Assembly: GCA_004009845.1 (NCBI GenBank)
Contig: RMBW01000113.1
Coordinates: forward strand, 1-64,000
Direction of reading: 5' to 3'
Source of the DNA: Davidsoniella eucalypti
Taxonomy: Eukaryota > Ascomycota > Sordariomycetes > Microascales > Ceratocystidaceae
DNA: 64,000 nt
Part shown: positions 7,698 through 18,560 of the stretch, in pieces
How positions within the stretch are numbered: the stretch's first letter is position 1
Layout: each line of letters begins with the position of its first letter
Notes under the pieces: generated by a model
Databases searched by the model: none
What the model saw: only the letters and a program-made list of their open reading frames with translations
Told to the model about the DNA's origin: nothing
Translations under genes and position numbers: made by a program

Positions 7698-10600
7698 GAA
7701 TAGGCTTATGCTTTATTGAAGCTCTAGTAATTGCTAATTATAAAGACATCGTCTCCCCTCTCTTTCGCTTTCTCGTGAATCCCTTTATCCTTTTAGCTTC
7801 TATTTTAGTTAAATATAAATATAAACCAATCAACTTACTTTATATTAATTACACCTTAACCTTCACTAAGATCATGTTTCTCTCTATGTTCTTCAACCCT
7901 TATCTACTTACCTCGCTCGTAACAGTGTAAATCCTAGGAAGGAAACCACAAAGGATATGTCCGGGTAGTATTTGTCGTGAGAATAAACAAGAGGAAGAAT
8001 AGTAAAACCAAATAAAATGCAGCAAAAAGGGGCTTGGTTAGCAACGGTATGTGATGTCGAAACCAAAGAAGGAAAATGTAGGAGTTGCTTTGGTGAAAGG
8101 GAATTTTGTGAATTACCATCATCTTCTTCATAATTATACATTTACATATGATATCTTATTAGTGTTTTTTTCTTTATCTAAAGAGACAGTAGGAGAACTG
8201 TTTTAAAGAGCTAAGGTTTCATAGTATTTGACTATGTGAGATGCCTAGCCTTCAATATTAATAATTGATGGGCAAGCTTCCTGTTGTACAGTTAGTTGCT
8301 TTGATTTTTCATATATTCTCTTCATCAGTTTTGCTTTAGTTTCTTAAGGTTGTTTGTTAGTCAAGACTCTACTATGAAAAATGTCATATCTTCTCATTCT
8401 TCTTTAGAATTCCCACTTATATTCAATATACTTTATCAGTCACGACCTCAAGTATTGAAGATTCGTTTTGTTTTGATGCTTAGTGGCGCTTCAGTGATTC
8501 TTTACCCAGGGTCCGGACTAAAGATTTCTCCTGAAATCTCCAAGTTACGTCTGTCTATCTTAGAATAAATCATGTATCACTGCCATCATACCGGTTCTAT
8601 CTATACTGAAGGGACTTGGGAGCTGAATAATATTCTAGGTGATCGGTTCATTAGTGGAAGTACACTTGTACCACTCGAGAAGTTTTCCATCGTTCTCATT
8701 AGAAATAACAGTGTTTATATCTTAAAATGGCAGTTTGTGCAATATATGGTACAAGAACCTTTCGTGAGTTCATATTGTTCATTATATGCTGTGTTGCTCT
8801 ATTCTGCTCTATTCTGCTCTAATGCGATACCCGACTTTCCAGTGCTTCATAGAGACATGAATGTCTATCTTCCCCGTTCTTGCAACTCGTTTTCTTCTTC
8901 TCATTTCGTCATATCTCCAAAGCCATTGACATCAATCTTCCTTCTTTACTATTTATTCCCTGTGTAACCTCTGTCATCCTAATTCTCTGTCCATACCGTC
9001 AAGTCCTGTCAATAACAAGGCACCAACTCTGAGATTTTGATAGAAAATTATACGGTCAAGCGGCTTGAGAGCTGATATGCCTACTAAAAATAGAGAAATT
9101 CATAAATTCAAGACACAAACATTCACAATACGATGCTTTCAACTGTTGGACTTCAGGATGGACAGGTTTTGGGAGCACATTATTTAAAGAAAAAATTGTT
9201 AGTAGAAGCTGTAAGTTTTTCTTTTTTTAATGGGTGTGATTTGGAAGCCACGGAAAAGGGTTTATTTAATTATGAAGAAATCGAAACAAGTAGAGACACG
9301 TTCAAAGCAGAACATATGGTTACAAAGTTGGAGAATAATAGTATACATACAGGAATGAAGACTCTCGCGTGAGTTAGGAACTCGTTTGTAGAATACGTAA
9401 TTTGGAGATCACAAAAGAAAGCTTTTATTACAGAAATTAAAAAGCCGATAGGAAAAAAAGTATGTATTTAGTTTTGACATTCCTGGTACTTGGTTTGATT
9501 TAATGTACACAACAATGTTTCTATCATGGTTCAGGAAGAATTTGTCAGACTTACTAGGGGGACTACTAGAGGATGATGAGAGGTAAACAGTCAAGTGGAC
9601 GGCTCAGGAAGAACAGAGAAGGAAAAACAGAACCGAACCTAAACTTACACATAGAGGGTAATAAGAATAAGAAGCAATTCAAAACAAACAAGCCAGAGTA
9701 GATCATAATAAAATCCAAGCAACAGTTACACTACCTCTACATCAACTGTTTCCATACTCTAATTTCCTTCGTATCTTCTTGTTTGGCATCAGCCGTATAA
9801 ATGTCTCTAATCACATCCTCTTCTATACTTACAAGAATGATTTTTCCAGTCCGTCTCTGCTATATATCCTACAAAAGGTTATATACTTCGTTCTGTATCC
9901 TTAGTTCCCTTGATTATTTCTCGAGACTTCATGACAACATCTTCTCCCCTAGTCTATATTCTATAATTCCCATACCTAGAGTTTTCTTCTGTAATCTCTA
10001 CGTTTCATCTTCCAGACTTAGTTCCTACTAAATCAAACTCTCAAACTCTCGCTATCGCCCTCTTTTCTATGAATTCCGAATCGATAGTCCTCTTTAAATT
10101 GGGATACAGGTAATCTCCACCATCTTGATTTGATTAAGCCTTGTTTAAATCGCCAACAATTCTTGTCGAGATAAATTTGTTACGAGATGCTGAGGGAAAG
10201 GATATATTTCAAGATCTTAAGTGAATATCCAAAAAGAATTGAAGCATAGATGGTGAAGATAGGTATTTTAAGAATTCTGCAATGAGAACAATGTTCTGAA
10301 CAGTCTAAACAAAATGCAGTAGAAAGAATAAGCAGTAAACAATTACACTTGCTCAGTTTAGTTCTAGTCTTTGTCGTCTTCTTTTTCAAACAAGTATAAC
10401 TGCCATATTCCACTTTCTGTCATGGATGTTGCTTGTCTCATAGTTATGGAATTAGGCTTTAGCATAGGAATTGGTAGACTCAACAAAGCCTTCGTAGTTT
10501 GTAATTAAATCATGGGGAAAATGTAGAGAATTTGGGGAAAATATATTAAATATTTCACTATGGGAAGACAAATGGGGAGGCAGCTTAATAAATTACTACA

Positions 10601-10789
10601 AGTTGAAAGTCGGAAAAAAATACCAATAACTACAAGTATTCTTTATATAGTTAGGGGGATTTATTATTTGTGCTTATACAATCGAGAATACACATTCTAG
10701 CTTATATATCACAATTAAGTAATAGTATTATCGAAAGTTTAATAACAGTCTAAATAAGGATAGTCCATGTAGAATATGAAAGTTTTTAG
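7698..10789. other. AT-rich gene-free region
   Basis: No exon set, domain or transposon protein could be recognised. The longest open frames (131 codons at 8572-8967, 79 at 9133-9372) are low-complexity and match nothing I know. A 10-bp tandem repeat (CTCTATTCTG, 2.5 units) is near 8797-8821. Part of the right end may be the 3' untranslated tail of the LINE that follows on the minus strand. Confidence 0.6.
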
Positions 10790-11862
10790 TTATATAGAGT
10801 TTGATGTAGACAATAAAGATTCGATGTCATGTGAGTCGGGATAAGTAAAATAGACATAAGAACAATTAACAACACCACCAAGAAGTGCGACTGGTTCACC
10901 CTCACCGGCAACACCATCGTTGGTCACTTCCTCCACTCTTCCCCAGTTTCTCCCCCCTATTCCTGTTTTTTTCAGAAATACTAGCAAGGCTTGCTGGTGC
11001 TTCGCCTTACTGAATAGATCTTCCATCTTTATCTCACCATCGCAGACGTCTTTCAACTCTTGTCTTTGCTCAAGCCACATATCACAGTCCAACACCAAGT
11101 GCTGAATAGTTTCAATTTCCAGCTGACAATGACGACACATGCTACTCGATACCTTGCCTATGGTCTTTAGGTACGGCAGGTAAGCGCCCTTCCCCGTTAG
11201 AAGTTGATAGTAGGCTGTTGTCAGCCTCTTCTCGCCCTCAATCGGTTTCAGATCACTCACTCCTGTCTTACCAAGAGACCGATAGTGATTCCCAAGTTTG
11301 TCGATATCACGGTTGATTAGTGTCCCAGAGGTTGAAGATGTTCTCTTTAATCTTTTTCTTGATGTACCCAGTGGTTGCGATAGAGGTGCATACTCTTTTT
11401 TTCAAGAGCCTCCTTTGCAAGCTTATCCACTATCTCATTTCCTTCTATCCCGACATGACCAGGGCACCAGCGTATTTCTATACTGGTGTCGAGGCCCTGA
11501 AGGTTTAGCTTTTCTATGAGGTTCGTAAATATGCCAGGCTTCCGTACTCTTTGGATGGCAGCTTGGCTATCGACAAAGATCAGGACTCGTTTCCGTATTG
11601 GCAGTTTTCGAACGTAGTAAAGGGCTCTGTAGATCGCGTAGCTTTCGCAGTCTGCAACCTCAGTGTAAGGACCCAAGGCATTTGCCTCTTGAAACCGCAC
11701 CATGTTATTGTCCATATCGACAAAGGCATAGGAGGATTTATCACCCTCCATAGACCCGTCAGTGTAAAGACAATAGGCTTCGCCCAACCATAGGGTTGCT
11801 AGGGTTGCCAGGTGGATTTCTTTTGCTTCTTCTTTTTTGACTTTAGGGATATGTGTAGTGAT

Positions 11863-12327
11863 AATTGTGATAGCTTCTCCTTGAGTTGCTCCCTCACAAT
11901 GAAAACACATTGGGTTTCCTCTGTGTTTTCCAACAACCCACCAGGGGGACGGCTGTGAAGAAAGTTTAGCTTAATGCTGCTTGACCTCCTCCCGATCCCC
12001 CGACACCGACCTCGCGATAGCTGTCTCCTTGAGCATCTCCCTCGCACCCTGAGCACTCTGGTCTTTTCCTTTGTGTCTCAAACAACCTGCTAGGTGGACA
12101 GTGAAGAAACAAGTTTAGCCAGGTTAGCGCTGCTTGTCTTCTCCACTGCTTCCACCATGCGAAATCTGTTCTTGCTTTCTGTGTTTTCTGTTTTGCTTTT
12201 TTAGTTTTAGTTCGGACCTCCATTGTGGGGGGATCTTCGAGGACCATTAGGGTTTCTCGACGTCTAACGATCCACTAGGGTCGGATCCACGTGATCCACA
12301 TAAAGACGTAAAATGATAAATAAATAA
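11863..12327 (+). mobile_element. dimeric SINE-like retroposon with 14-bp target duplication
   Basis: 465 bp inserted between the RT and RNase H parts of LINE 1. ATATGTGTAGTGAT occurs at 11849-11862 and again at 12328-12341, and the LINE reading frame is continuous across the site if the insert and one copy are ignored. Inside, two diverged monomers of about 147 bp follow each other (11869-12015 and 12016-about 12165; both start GATAGCT and contain GAAGAAA and GTTTAGC blocks). Then come a unique 3' part, a small hairpin (GGATC-CACGT-GATCC, 12284-12298) and an A/T-rich tail. No coding frame of note and no clear tRNA-type promoter boxes were found. Confidence 0.8.
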
Positions 12328-14396
12328 ATATGTGTAGTGATTGGGGTACGCTTCGCCCATGGTGCCTCCCATACAATTTTAGCTCGCTGAAGTGCCTTGA
12401 AAGGTATCAGGTACTTGATGTCCACGGCAATTGCTTGCACTTGTGACTCTCGCTTCAATTTGTAGGGACCCAAGATACCAAGAGACTCAAAGTCAGACTC
12501 AGAGTTCACATGGTCCTTGGTAGGTTGGGCGCAATGACGTATGGGGTGGTGCTTAGGGAATTGTAGAAGTCTTGTTCCGTACTTGAGGTTATTCTATTCC
12601 AAGTTGATCTCAACTGGTTTGATGCCAGCCTCTATTTCACAAGCCCTTTTCGGAGCCTACTTATAGGTGCCAAGCATCATGGAAATCGCCAAACTTTGTA
12701 CTTTTTCAAGATGGGTTTTGAGGGAAATGGGCTCCAGTTTTGTCCACCAGAGGATCGAACCGTACTCCATGATAGGACAAATCACCGCTTGGTACAGCTG
12801 TCTAGTTGCTTTCGCACTTAGACCGCTATACTTCCGCGAAATCCGCTGAATCCCCATTAGGGTTCTGGTCGCCTTAAGGGTTCTGTCTTGGACATGCTCG
12901 CTGAAATTCAGCTGACAGTCTAGCCAGATTTCTAGCCATTTGATCTTGTCTGATGGATGGATTGTCGTTCCTAGGATGTCTATCTATTCATTGCTTGCTG
13001 CTTTACTCCTTGTTAAATGCAGAGGCTCAGTCTTGGAACTCTCAAATTCGACGGAACTATCGTCGGCTTGTCTGGTGAGATCTTCAACTATGGCCTCTAG
13101 AGCTCTGCAATTTCTCGCAAAGCTTTTGGAAGCTACCGTAATCAGAATATCATCAATGTATGAGAGCTGAATGCCATGAGTTGGGATGGATTGGGGTGTG
13201 TTAATGTGTACAAATCTCGAATAAATCAAGATCAAAATGGGGGAGATCGGGCTGCCTTGCGGTATGCCCTGGTCAATGGTATAGAAGTTTGTTCGTTTGC
13301 CATCAAAACATATCTGGACCTTCCTCTTTTGAAGGAAGGCTGCAATCCACTGGGTGCAGTTATTCGGAAGACCTAGATCTCTGCAGTGCCACAGTAGGGT
13401 ATCCCTATTAACATGGTCGAACGCCCCTTTGATATCAAGTAGTGCAATACTCGATTTCAGGCCCTGTTCTTTCCATGACTTGGTCCATGAGAACCATTGC
13501 TGCATCGATCGTCGATTGTTGTTTCCGTCCACCCAACTGCGTTGGGTGAAGCAGGTCGTCCTTTGTTGCAGCCAAGAAACCAAGTCTCTGTGCAAAAATT
13601 CGTTCCAATACTTTACCTAAGCAGTTTAGCAGCGTGATAATCCGATATGCCTTGATACGGGAGTAGTCTGGCTTGTTGGGTTTTCTCAATATCACTCCAA
13701 TGCCCTGGCGCCATATAGTAGGACACTGTCCTCTAGTGAATAGCTCCGTGTAGTCATAATGGAAGACCTTGGGGATGGCCCTGTAAGCATTTTGGATCAT
13801 TTGGAAATTAATTTCATCTGGCCCAGCAGACTTCTTGGAGTTTGAGGTCATGATCGCTCTTTCAATCTCAATGGTAGAGATGTTAGGCCAAGGCCATTTC
13901 GAGTTCTCGTGATGTGGGATGGGTAGAGTGTCTTCGTCCTCAAGGGACTCACCTTTTTCGCCGCGCACAAGATTCAATAGCATCTTAGCTTTGTCGTCGA
14001 AAGATTCCGCCTTGACATCATTTTCCTCGAGTGGTTGTATATACGATTCGGTTGTGGGTTTCGTGTATCTCATAGCAGTGAAGACTTCGCCGCCGGTCGC
14101 TTGCTCTAAGAAAGAATTGAAATGGTTAGCTTTGGTTTTGATAATGGAATGGAAATACCTGTTTCGTTTTTCCTTATACTCCGTGTGACAGATCTTATCC
14201 TTCTTCCCATGTCGTTCGGCCCCGAGGAAGGACTTCCTCAACTGCTTGAGTTCATCATTCCACCATGGCTTACTTCGGGGGCAGATACGAGCCTTCGGCA
14301 TCACCTTTGCGCAGGTATCCTGGATGGCTGTGGTCAAGATGGCCGCCAGATCCGGTCGATAATCTCTTTTTTGAGATTTTCTAATACTGATGCCTC

Positions 14397-14420
14397 TTTT
14401 TTTTTTTTTTTTTTTTTTTT
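14397..14420. repeat. 24-bp poly-T run inside LINE 1 ORF2
   Basis: An uninterrupted T run (A on the coding strand) in a lysine-rich stretch between endonuclease and RT. Homopolymer growth in an AAA-rich segment explains it best; length may vary with sequencing. Confidence 0.9.
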
Positions 14421-15100
14421 GAGGCTGTCTCTAAACTGTTTCCAGTCAGTTTTCTTCAAATTATAAATCACCTTTTTCTCCTCTTTTTTGTTGTGTCAGG
14501 CGTCGTGGAACTGCAATTTAATGCACTGGTGATCCAAACCATGGAGACCTTCACACGTCCAACTTGTTTTCGTTTGCTTCATCTGCCCAGTGAGAAAGGC
14601 AAGATCGATGATTGATGTCTTGTGCGACCTGGTGGTCAAGAAAGTGCCTCTGTTGACCAGAGCATTCTCGAGATCCACCAAGTCAGCATGTTCCTTTGCA
14701 ACCAACCAACCACTTCATCTGCATGCTGTGATTGCTCACAGTTCGCAGACCACCACGGGTGACGAGTATTGAAATCTCCAACGATGATACTACTCCCAAC
14801 CTGCCATTGCTGGACAAGTGGATGCGGTAGAAGGGGCTGGGTCCGATGGTTGTAGAGGTTGACCAATAGTGGTTGCACATCGATATGAAGTCTTATGCAT
14901 TGAATGTCGTTGCTTTCGATGTCGAGAGGCTTTTCTATGGTGAAGTCAATGTCCTTTTGGATATAGGTCACGACTCTTGGTCTTGTTAGCAAAGATAATG
15001 GTTTGACGGTGTGAAAGTTTTGGTGGTCCTGGAAAATCCATTTGCCTTCTTTTTACCATACCCAAGGTTCCTGAATGCACAATATCTCTGCCTTATTGCT

Positions 15101-15154
15101 TTTTATTTTTTATTTTATTCATTTATCTTATGGAGCTATTGAGCTATGAAGATT
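15101..15154 (-). mobile_element. 54-bp micro-retrocopy with 12-bp target duplication
   Basis: TGCCTTATTGCT stands at 15089-15100 and 15155-15166, and the intact sister ORF2 start (LINE 2) lacks the insert. On the minus strand the insert reads a short hairpin-forming segment (ATCTT...AGCT/AGCT...AAGAT) followed by an A/T tail (AAAATAAAAAATAAAA-like). It is related to 37691-37753. It looks like the extreme 3' end of a LINE or SINE, truncated almost to the recognition hairpin and tail. Confidence 0.8.
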
Positions 15155-15232
15155 TGCCTTATTGCTAATTCAAAGAGATGGTCCAAAATACATTTACGCT
15201 TTCCCTGGTTATGCTGAAAGATTGTGGGTTTT

Positions 15233-16546
15233 CTATTCATAAAAATACTTAACAATCTTTACTTTTTGTGCGGCAAAGAACATCTGCTTGTTGAGACAAA
15301 CAGACGCACTTGCCTGGTTCAGGACAGTAAACACGACGGATCCGACCGTCTGTCCTGGGCGAGGTTTGCGTAGTATGCGCACTCTCGGGAGGGCCTCGAT
15401 GCCATTGCTGTCGTAAAATTCTTCAGCAAAGTTATCGATCTCTTCGAGACGCATCCCGTGCATCACAAGGCGTTGCCAGTTTTCCGGCTCGATGCAGTCC
15501 TTCCAGCCCAAAGGCCGGAGGCGTGCCATCCAGCTGTCCTTAGTTTTGAGGAGGCTGGCCTTCGCGGAGGTGCTGCTGCATGTGATGCTGATGTTATTCT
15601 TCGAGGTCAGCCTCACCTCAATGGCCTTCATTTCTCCATTGAAGTTAACCAAGTCACGGATGTGCTTGGGGGAGGGAATCTTGCCACCACCGATAAGCAG
15701 AAGCTTGTTGGTGCTCTGTGTAGTCTGAACAGAGGGGCGGGCTGGTTTACGGGTTTTAACTTGTTGCCAGTCTTTATCAGAGTCTACTGAGGTTGGGGCA
15801 TTGGTATTGTTTGTGTCTTCTTCAGGCGTGGATGGCTGATTGGGTTTTGTCGCGTCTTTATATGTTGTTGTTGATGTTTTGTTGAGTGATGTGTCGCGAG
15901 GCACGTCCGTGGTGTTGGTGTTTGGTGTTGTAGCAGCCTTGGGAGGCGCTGGTAGCGTAGCCTTCTTCGCCGGCTTCTTTTTCTTGTTATTGTTGTTAAT
16001 GATGTCCGCTTTCTTTGGCACCGCTGGTTGGATTGGCGGTGTGACTGGCGCTTTCGTGATGGCAGAGTACAATGCCTTTGCCGAGGTCACCGTGGCCTTT
16101 GATGCATCTTCGATGATGACTTTTGATGGTGGTGATGGAGTGTCTGGTAAGTCAAGACCCCCAAAACCCTCTGCAACCATGATTTGTATCGACTCAAACA
16201 TACTGTCTAGTACCAATGATGACATCTCACGCTTGACGATCGCGATACTTGCAGCGATCTTAGACTGTTTTGGGTCAGGGCCGACCCATCGCGACAGTTC
16301 GAGGCCTTTCGCCTCGTGCAACTTTTTCGCAGCAACAGGAGGAGAGCTTGGGAGCTCGATCTCCTCGATGCGGCGTTTGTTTTTGTTGTTTTTGTTGATG
16401 GTGGTGTTGTTTCCGTCGGTCATTTCGCTGTCGTCCATGTGTGTTGGTACGAGGCTGATCGATTCAGTGGGGGTAACCGTTGGGCTTTCGCCGTCTTTCG
16501 AGGCTTCAATCACCCTTAGTGCGTCGCGTATGGCGTGCGCCATCAT
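15233..16546 (-). CDS. LINE 1 ORF1 protein (Gag-like, RNA-binding), intact
   Basis: 437 codons. The N-terminal half is acidic/Thr/Ser-rich with a basic, Pro-rich linker (KKADIINNNNKKKK). A conserved C-terminal half contains LLLIGGGKIPSPKHIRDLVN and RPLGWKDCIEPENWQRLVMH, found nearly unchanged in LINE 2 ORF1. ORF1 proteins of such elements bind element RNA; no CCHC knuckle is visible here. The stop TAG overlaps the ORF2 ATG by 8 nt. The start may be either of two adjacent Met codons. It is open despite the decay of ORF2 in the same copy. Confidence 0.85.
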   Translation of the reverse strand: MMAHAIRDALRVIEASKDGESPTVTPTESISLVPTHMDDSEMTDGNNTTINKNNKNKRRIEEIELPSSPPVAAKKLHEAKGLELSRWVGPDPKQSKIAASIAIVKREMSSLVLDSMFESIQIMVAEGFGGLDLPDTPSPPSKVIIEDASKATVTSAKALYSAITKAPVTPPIQPAVPKKADIINNNNKKKKPAKKATLPAPPKAATTPNTNTTDVPRDTSLNKTSTTTYKDATKPNQPSTPEEDTNNTNAPTSVDSDKDWQQVKTRKPARPSVQTTQSTNKLLLIGGGKIPSPKHIRDLVNFNGEMKAIEVRLTSKNNISITCSSTSAKASLLKTKDSWMARLRPLGWKDCIEPENWQRLVMHGMRLEEIDNFAEEFYDSNGIEALPRVRILRKPRPGQTVGSVVFTVLNQASASVCLNKQMFFAAQKVKIVKYFYE

Positions 16547-16662
16547 GCAATTGGTATTATTGGATTCGTAGAGATGAGTTAAGTATTTTTAAACGTGTTT
16601 TTGAGTTGGATTCGGCCGTATAGTCTAGAGCTTTATTATAGATGACTAATTGGCACACTTGG

Positions 16663-16766
16663 CACAATATCTCAACTCCCTGCCTTATTGCTAAGTCAAA
16701 GAGATGATCTAAAATGCCTTTTCGCTTTCCCTGATTGTGCTGAAATACCGTAAGTTTCCTAAACAT
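16663..16766 (-). pseudogene. LINE 2 ORF2, first 35 codons of the endonuclease
   Basis: The ATG at 16764-16766 overlaps the ORF1 stop. It encodes MFRKLTVFQHNQGKRKG and on to LFDLAIRQGVEIL, the N-terminus of an APE-type endonuclease, then runs into the leader of LINE 1. Confidence 0.8.
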
Positions 16767-18057
16767 ATTCAACGATGGTTACATGCTTCGCGGCGAAGTG
16801 GACTGGCTGCGTCAGGCAGTGCTTTGCGTCTTGTTGGGTTCGTACAGTGAATACGACGGATACACACTGTTGGTCCTTCTTTGGTTTGCCCAAGACTCGG
16901 GTCATCTCCAGCGGCTTGATGCCATTGCTGTAGGCAAACTCCTTCGCGAAGTTCGCGACTTCGGACTTGGGGACGCCGTGCATGACCAGCCGTTGCCAGT
17001 CTTCCGGTTCCACGCAGTCCTTCCAGCCGAGGGGGCGTAGTTTTGCAAGCCAGGTGGTCTTGGTTGAGAGCAGGTGGCGCTTGGCCGTCTCACTGCAGCA
17101 TTTAATCATGACGTTGTTTTTCCGTGAGGTCCAAACCTCAATGGCTTTCATCTTTCCGTCATAGTTAACCAAGTCACGTATGTGCTTGGGGGAAGGAATC
17201 TTGCCACCACCGATAAGCATCAGCGTGGTGCTCTGTGTAGTCTTAACAGAGGGGCTTGGACGTTTCGCGCGGGTCACCTTCTGCCAGCCTTCATCGGAGG
17301 CATCTGGGGCCGCGGCTTGCGGTTTTGTAGGGGGCGTCGCTTCGGTAGCTTGCGCCGGTTTGGTTGTTGAGATGGTTGTAGTCTTGGGAGGCGCAGTGGT
17401 AGCGGTCTCCGCAGGTGAAGTCGTGGCGTCAGTGTCAGCCTTTGCCGGCTCAGTGACGGAAGAGGCAGGAGCCTTCTTCTTCTTCTTGCTCTTGTTTTTG
17501 TTGTTGTGATCGATGTCTGCCTTCTTCGGCAGCGCTGGTGTGATTTGTGCGGTTTGGGTGGCCTTGACCACAGCAGAGAACAGTGCCTTGGATGAGGCAA
17601 CCACGCCTGCGGGCGCAGCTTCAATCGCCTTTTGCTTTGGTAGCGGCGATGGCGTGTCTGGGATGTCCAGATCAGCCAGCTGCTGAGCAACCAGCAGCTG
17701 AAAAGTCTCGAATTTGCGGTTTAAAGAGACCAGAGTTGAGGCCCCACGCATAATTTCTGCGACAGCGGCGGCAATGAGGGCGTCCGTGTTGTCAGGACCG
17801 ACCCAGCGTGAAGCTTTCAGGCCCTTAGCCTCCTGAAACCTTTTTTGGGGCACTGGAGGGGAGCTCGGTAGCTCTACCTCCTCGAAACCACGTTTAACGG
17901 TGGTTTTTTGGTTGGTTGGGGTTAGGGTTTCAGTCCCGTGATTTGAAGTGGGGACAAGGCAGAGAGAGTCTGGCGAAAAATTTTGTAAAGCGGGGTCTCC
18001 CATACAAATATCGTCGACTTCCATCGACGACAGCTCCGCGAGTGTTGGTCGCGCCAT
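16759..18057 (-). CDS. LINE 2 ORF1 protein (Gag-like), intact
   Basis: 432 codons from the ATG at 18055-18057. It begins MARPTLAELSSMEVDD and has a Pro/Ala/Thr-rich, lysine-rich middle (KKADIDHNNKNKSKKKKK). The conserved C-terminal block has LMLIGGGKIPSPKHIRDLVN and RPLGWKDCVEPEDWQRLVMH. It is clearly paralogous to LINE 1 ORF1 but diverged, mainly in the N-terminal half. An open frame extends upstream to 18207 into the neighbouring endonuclease fragment; that extension is accidental. A frame open over 1.3 kb in a transposon suggests a young copy. Confidence 0.85.
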   Translation of the reverse strand: MARPTLAELSSMEVDDICMGDPALQNFSPDSLCLVPTSNHGTETLTPTNQKTTVKRGFEEVELPSSPPVPQKRFQEAKGLKASRWVGPDNTDALIAAAVAEIMRGASTLVSLNRKFETFQLLVAQQLADLDIPDTPSPLPKQKAIEAAPAGVVASSKALFSAVVKATQTAQITPALPKKADIDHNNKNKSKKKKKAPASSVTEPAKADTDATTSPAETATTAPPKTTTISTTKPAQATEATPPTKPQAAAPDASDEGWQKVTRAKRPSPSVKTTQSTTLMLIGGGKIPSPKHIRDLVNYDGKMKAIEVWTSRKNNVMIKCCSETAKRHLLSTKTTWLAKLRPLGWKDCVEPEDWQRLVMHGVPKSEVANFAKEFAYSNGIKPLEMTRVLGKPKKDQQCVSVVFTVRTQQDAKHCLTQPVHFAAKHVTIVEYV

Positions 18058-18138
18058 GGTGCATACAGTATCAAAATGTTCGTACTGATGGGGCGCGTAT
18101 TTTAAAGGTGATTTGAGATGATTTGGGTCAAAAATGGA

Positions 18139-18558
18139 TGAGAAAGTGCCTCTGTTGGCCAGAGCATTCTCGAGATCCACCACCAAGTCAGCATCGTTCC
18201 TCTGCAAGCAACCAACTACTTCGTCCTGGTGTGGTTGCTAACAGTTCGCAGACCACCACGGGTGATGAGTATTGAAGTCTCCGACGATGATACCACCCCC
18301 AACCTGTCATTGCTGGACAAGTGGATGCGGTAGAAGGGGATGGGTCCGATGGTTGTAGAGGTTGACCAATAGTGGTCGCGCATCGATATGAAGTCTTATG
18401 TATGGAATGTCGCTGCTTGCGATGTCGAGAGGCTTTTCTATGGTGCAATGTCCTTTTGGATATAGGTCACGACTCTAGGTCTTGTTAGCAAAGATAACTA
18501 TGGTTTGACGGTGTGGAAGTTTTGACGGTCCTGGAAAATCCATTTACCTTCTTTTTGC
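18139..18558 (-). pseudogene. LINE 3 endonuclease fragment
   Basis: Homologous, with scattered substitutions, to LINE 1 at about 14638-15052 (ORF2 endonuclease, including the GDFNT-containing block). It is cut by the 5' end of LINE 2 at 18138/18139 and by repeat R1 near 18558. Not coding as it stands. Confidence 0.8.
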
Positions 18559-18560
18559 GG

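Larger units (their letters stand above)
10790..15240 (-). pseudogene. LINE 1 ORF2: APE endonuclease, RT, RNase H, zinc motif (broken)
   Basis: The start ATG (15238-15240) overlaps the ORF1 stop. The first residues contain IFQHNQGK, the start of the endonuclease domain, and IIVGDFNT near 14780 is an APE catalytic block. RT is at about 14337-12657, with LLDIKGAFDHV, PQGSPISP and the catalytic YIDD near 13160, and the thumb near 12660-12857. RNase H is at 11910-11347 (YTDGS, Glu in DCESYAI, VDSQAA, GHVGIEGNEIVDKLA). The C-terminal CRHC-H-C motif is near 11120. Breaks: two insertions, a 1-nt shift near 13450, and shifts between RT, RNase H and the C-terminus. Not functional. Confidence 0.88.
10790..16662 (-). 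mobile_element. Tad-like LINE 1 (5' UTR, ORF1, ORF2), inserted into LINE 2
   Basis: Reading on the minus strand: a 116-bp leader, an intact ORF1, then ORF2 with endonuclease, reverse transcriptase, RNase H and a terminal Cys/His motif, which is the Tad/I-type architecture known from fungi. ORF2 has frameshifts, a 465-bp SINE-like insertion, a 54-bp insertion and a 24-bp poly-T/A run. At 16662/16663 its 5' end interrupts LINE 2 inside the start of that element's ORF2. The 3' end below 10790 is undefined. Confidence 0.85.
16663..18138 (-). mobile_element. Tad-like LINE 2 (5' UTR, ORF1, start of ORF2), interrupted by LINE 1
   Basis: The leader 18058-18138 is homologous to the leader of the fragment at about 19135-19217, and both begin at the same place, so this is a true 5' end. 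ORF1 is intact. ORF2 is cut after about 35 codons at GAGATATTGTGC, where LINE 1 begins. The rest of ORF2 is not found on the far side of LINE 1. LINE 2 itself starts inside the endonuclease of a third LINE (18139-18558). Confidence 0.85.

Noticed and set aside
8572..8967. 131-codon open frame in the AT-rich region
   Set aside because: Low-complexity hydrophobic and Ser-rich text with no domain; likely chance.
11966..12247. 93-codon minus-strand open frame in the SINE-like insert as a protein gene
   Set aside because: The two monomers do not preserve the frame between them and the A/T tail orients the insert the other way.
15840..16571. 243-codon plus-strand open frame
   Set aside because: It is the antisense shadow of LINE 1 ORF1; the minus frame has the conserved family blocks.
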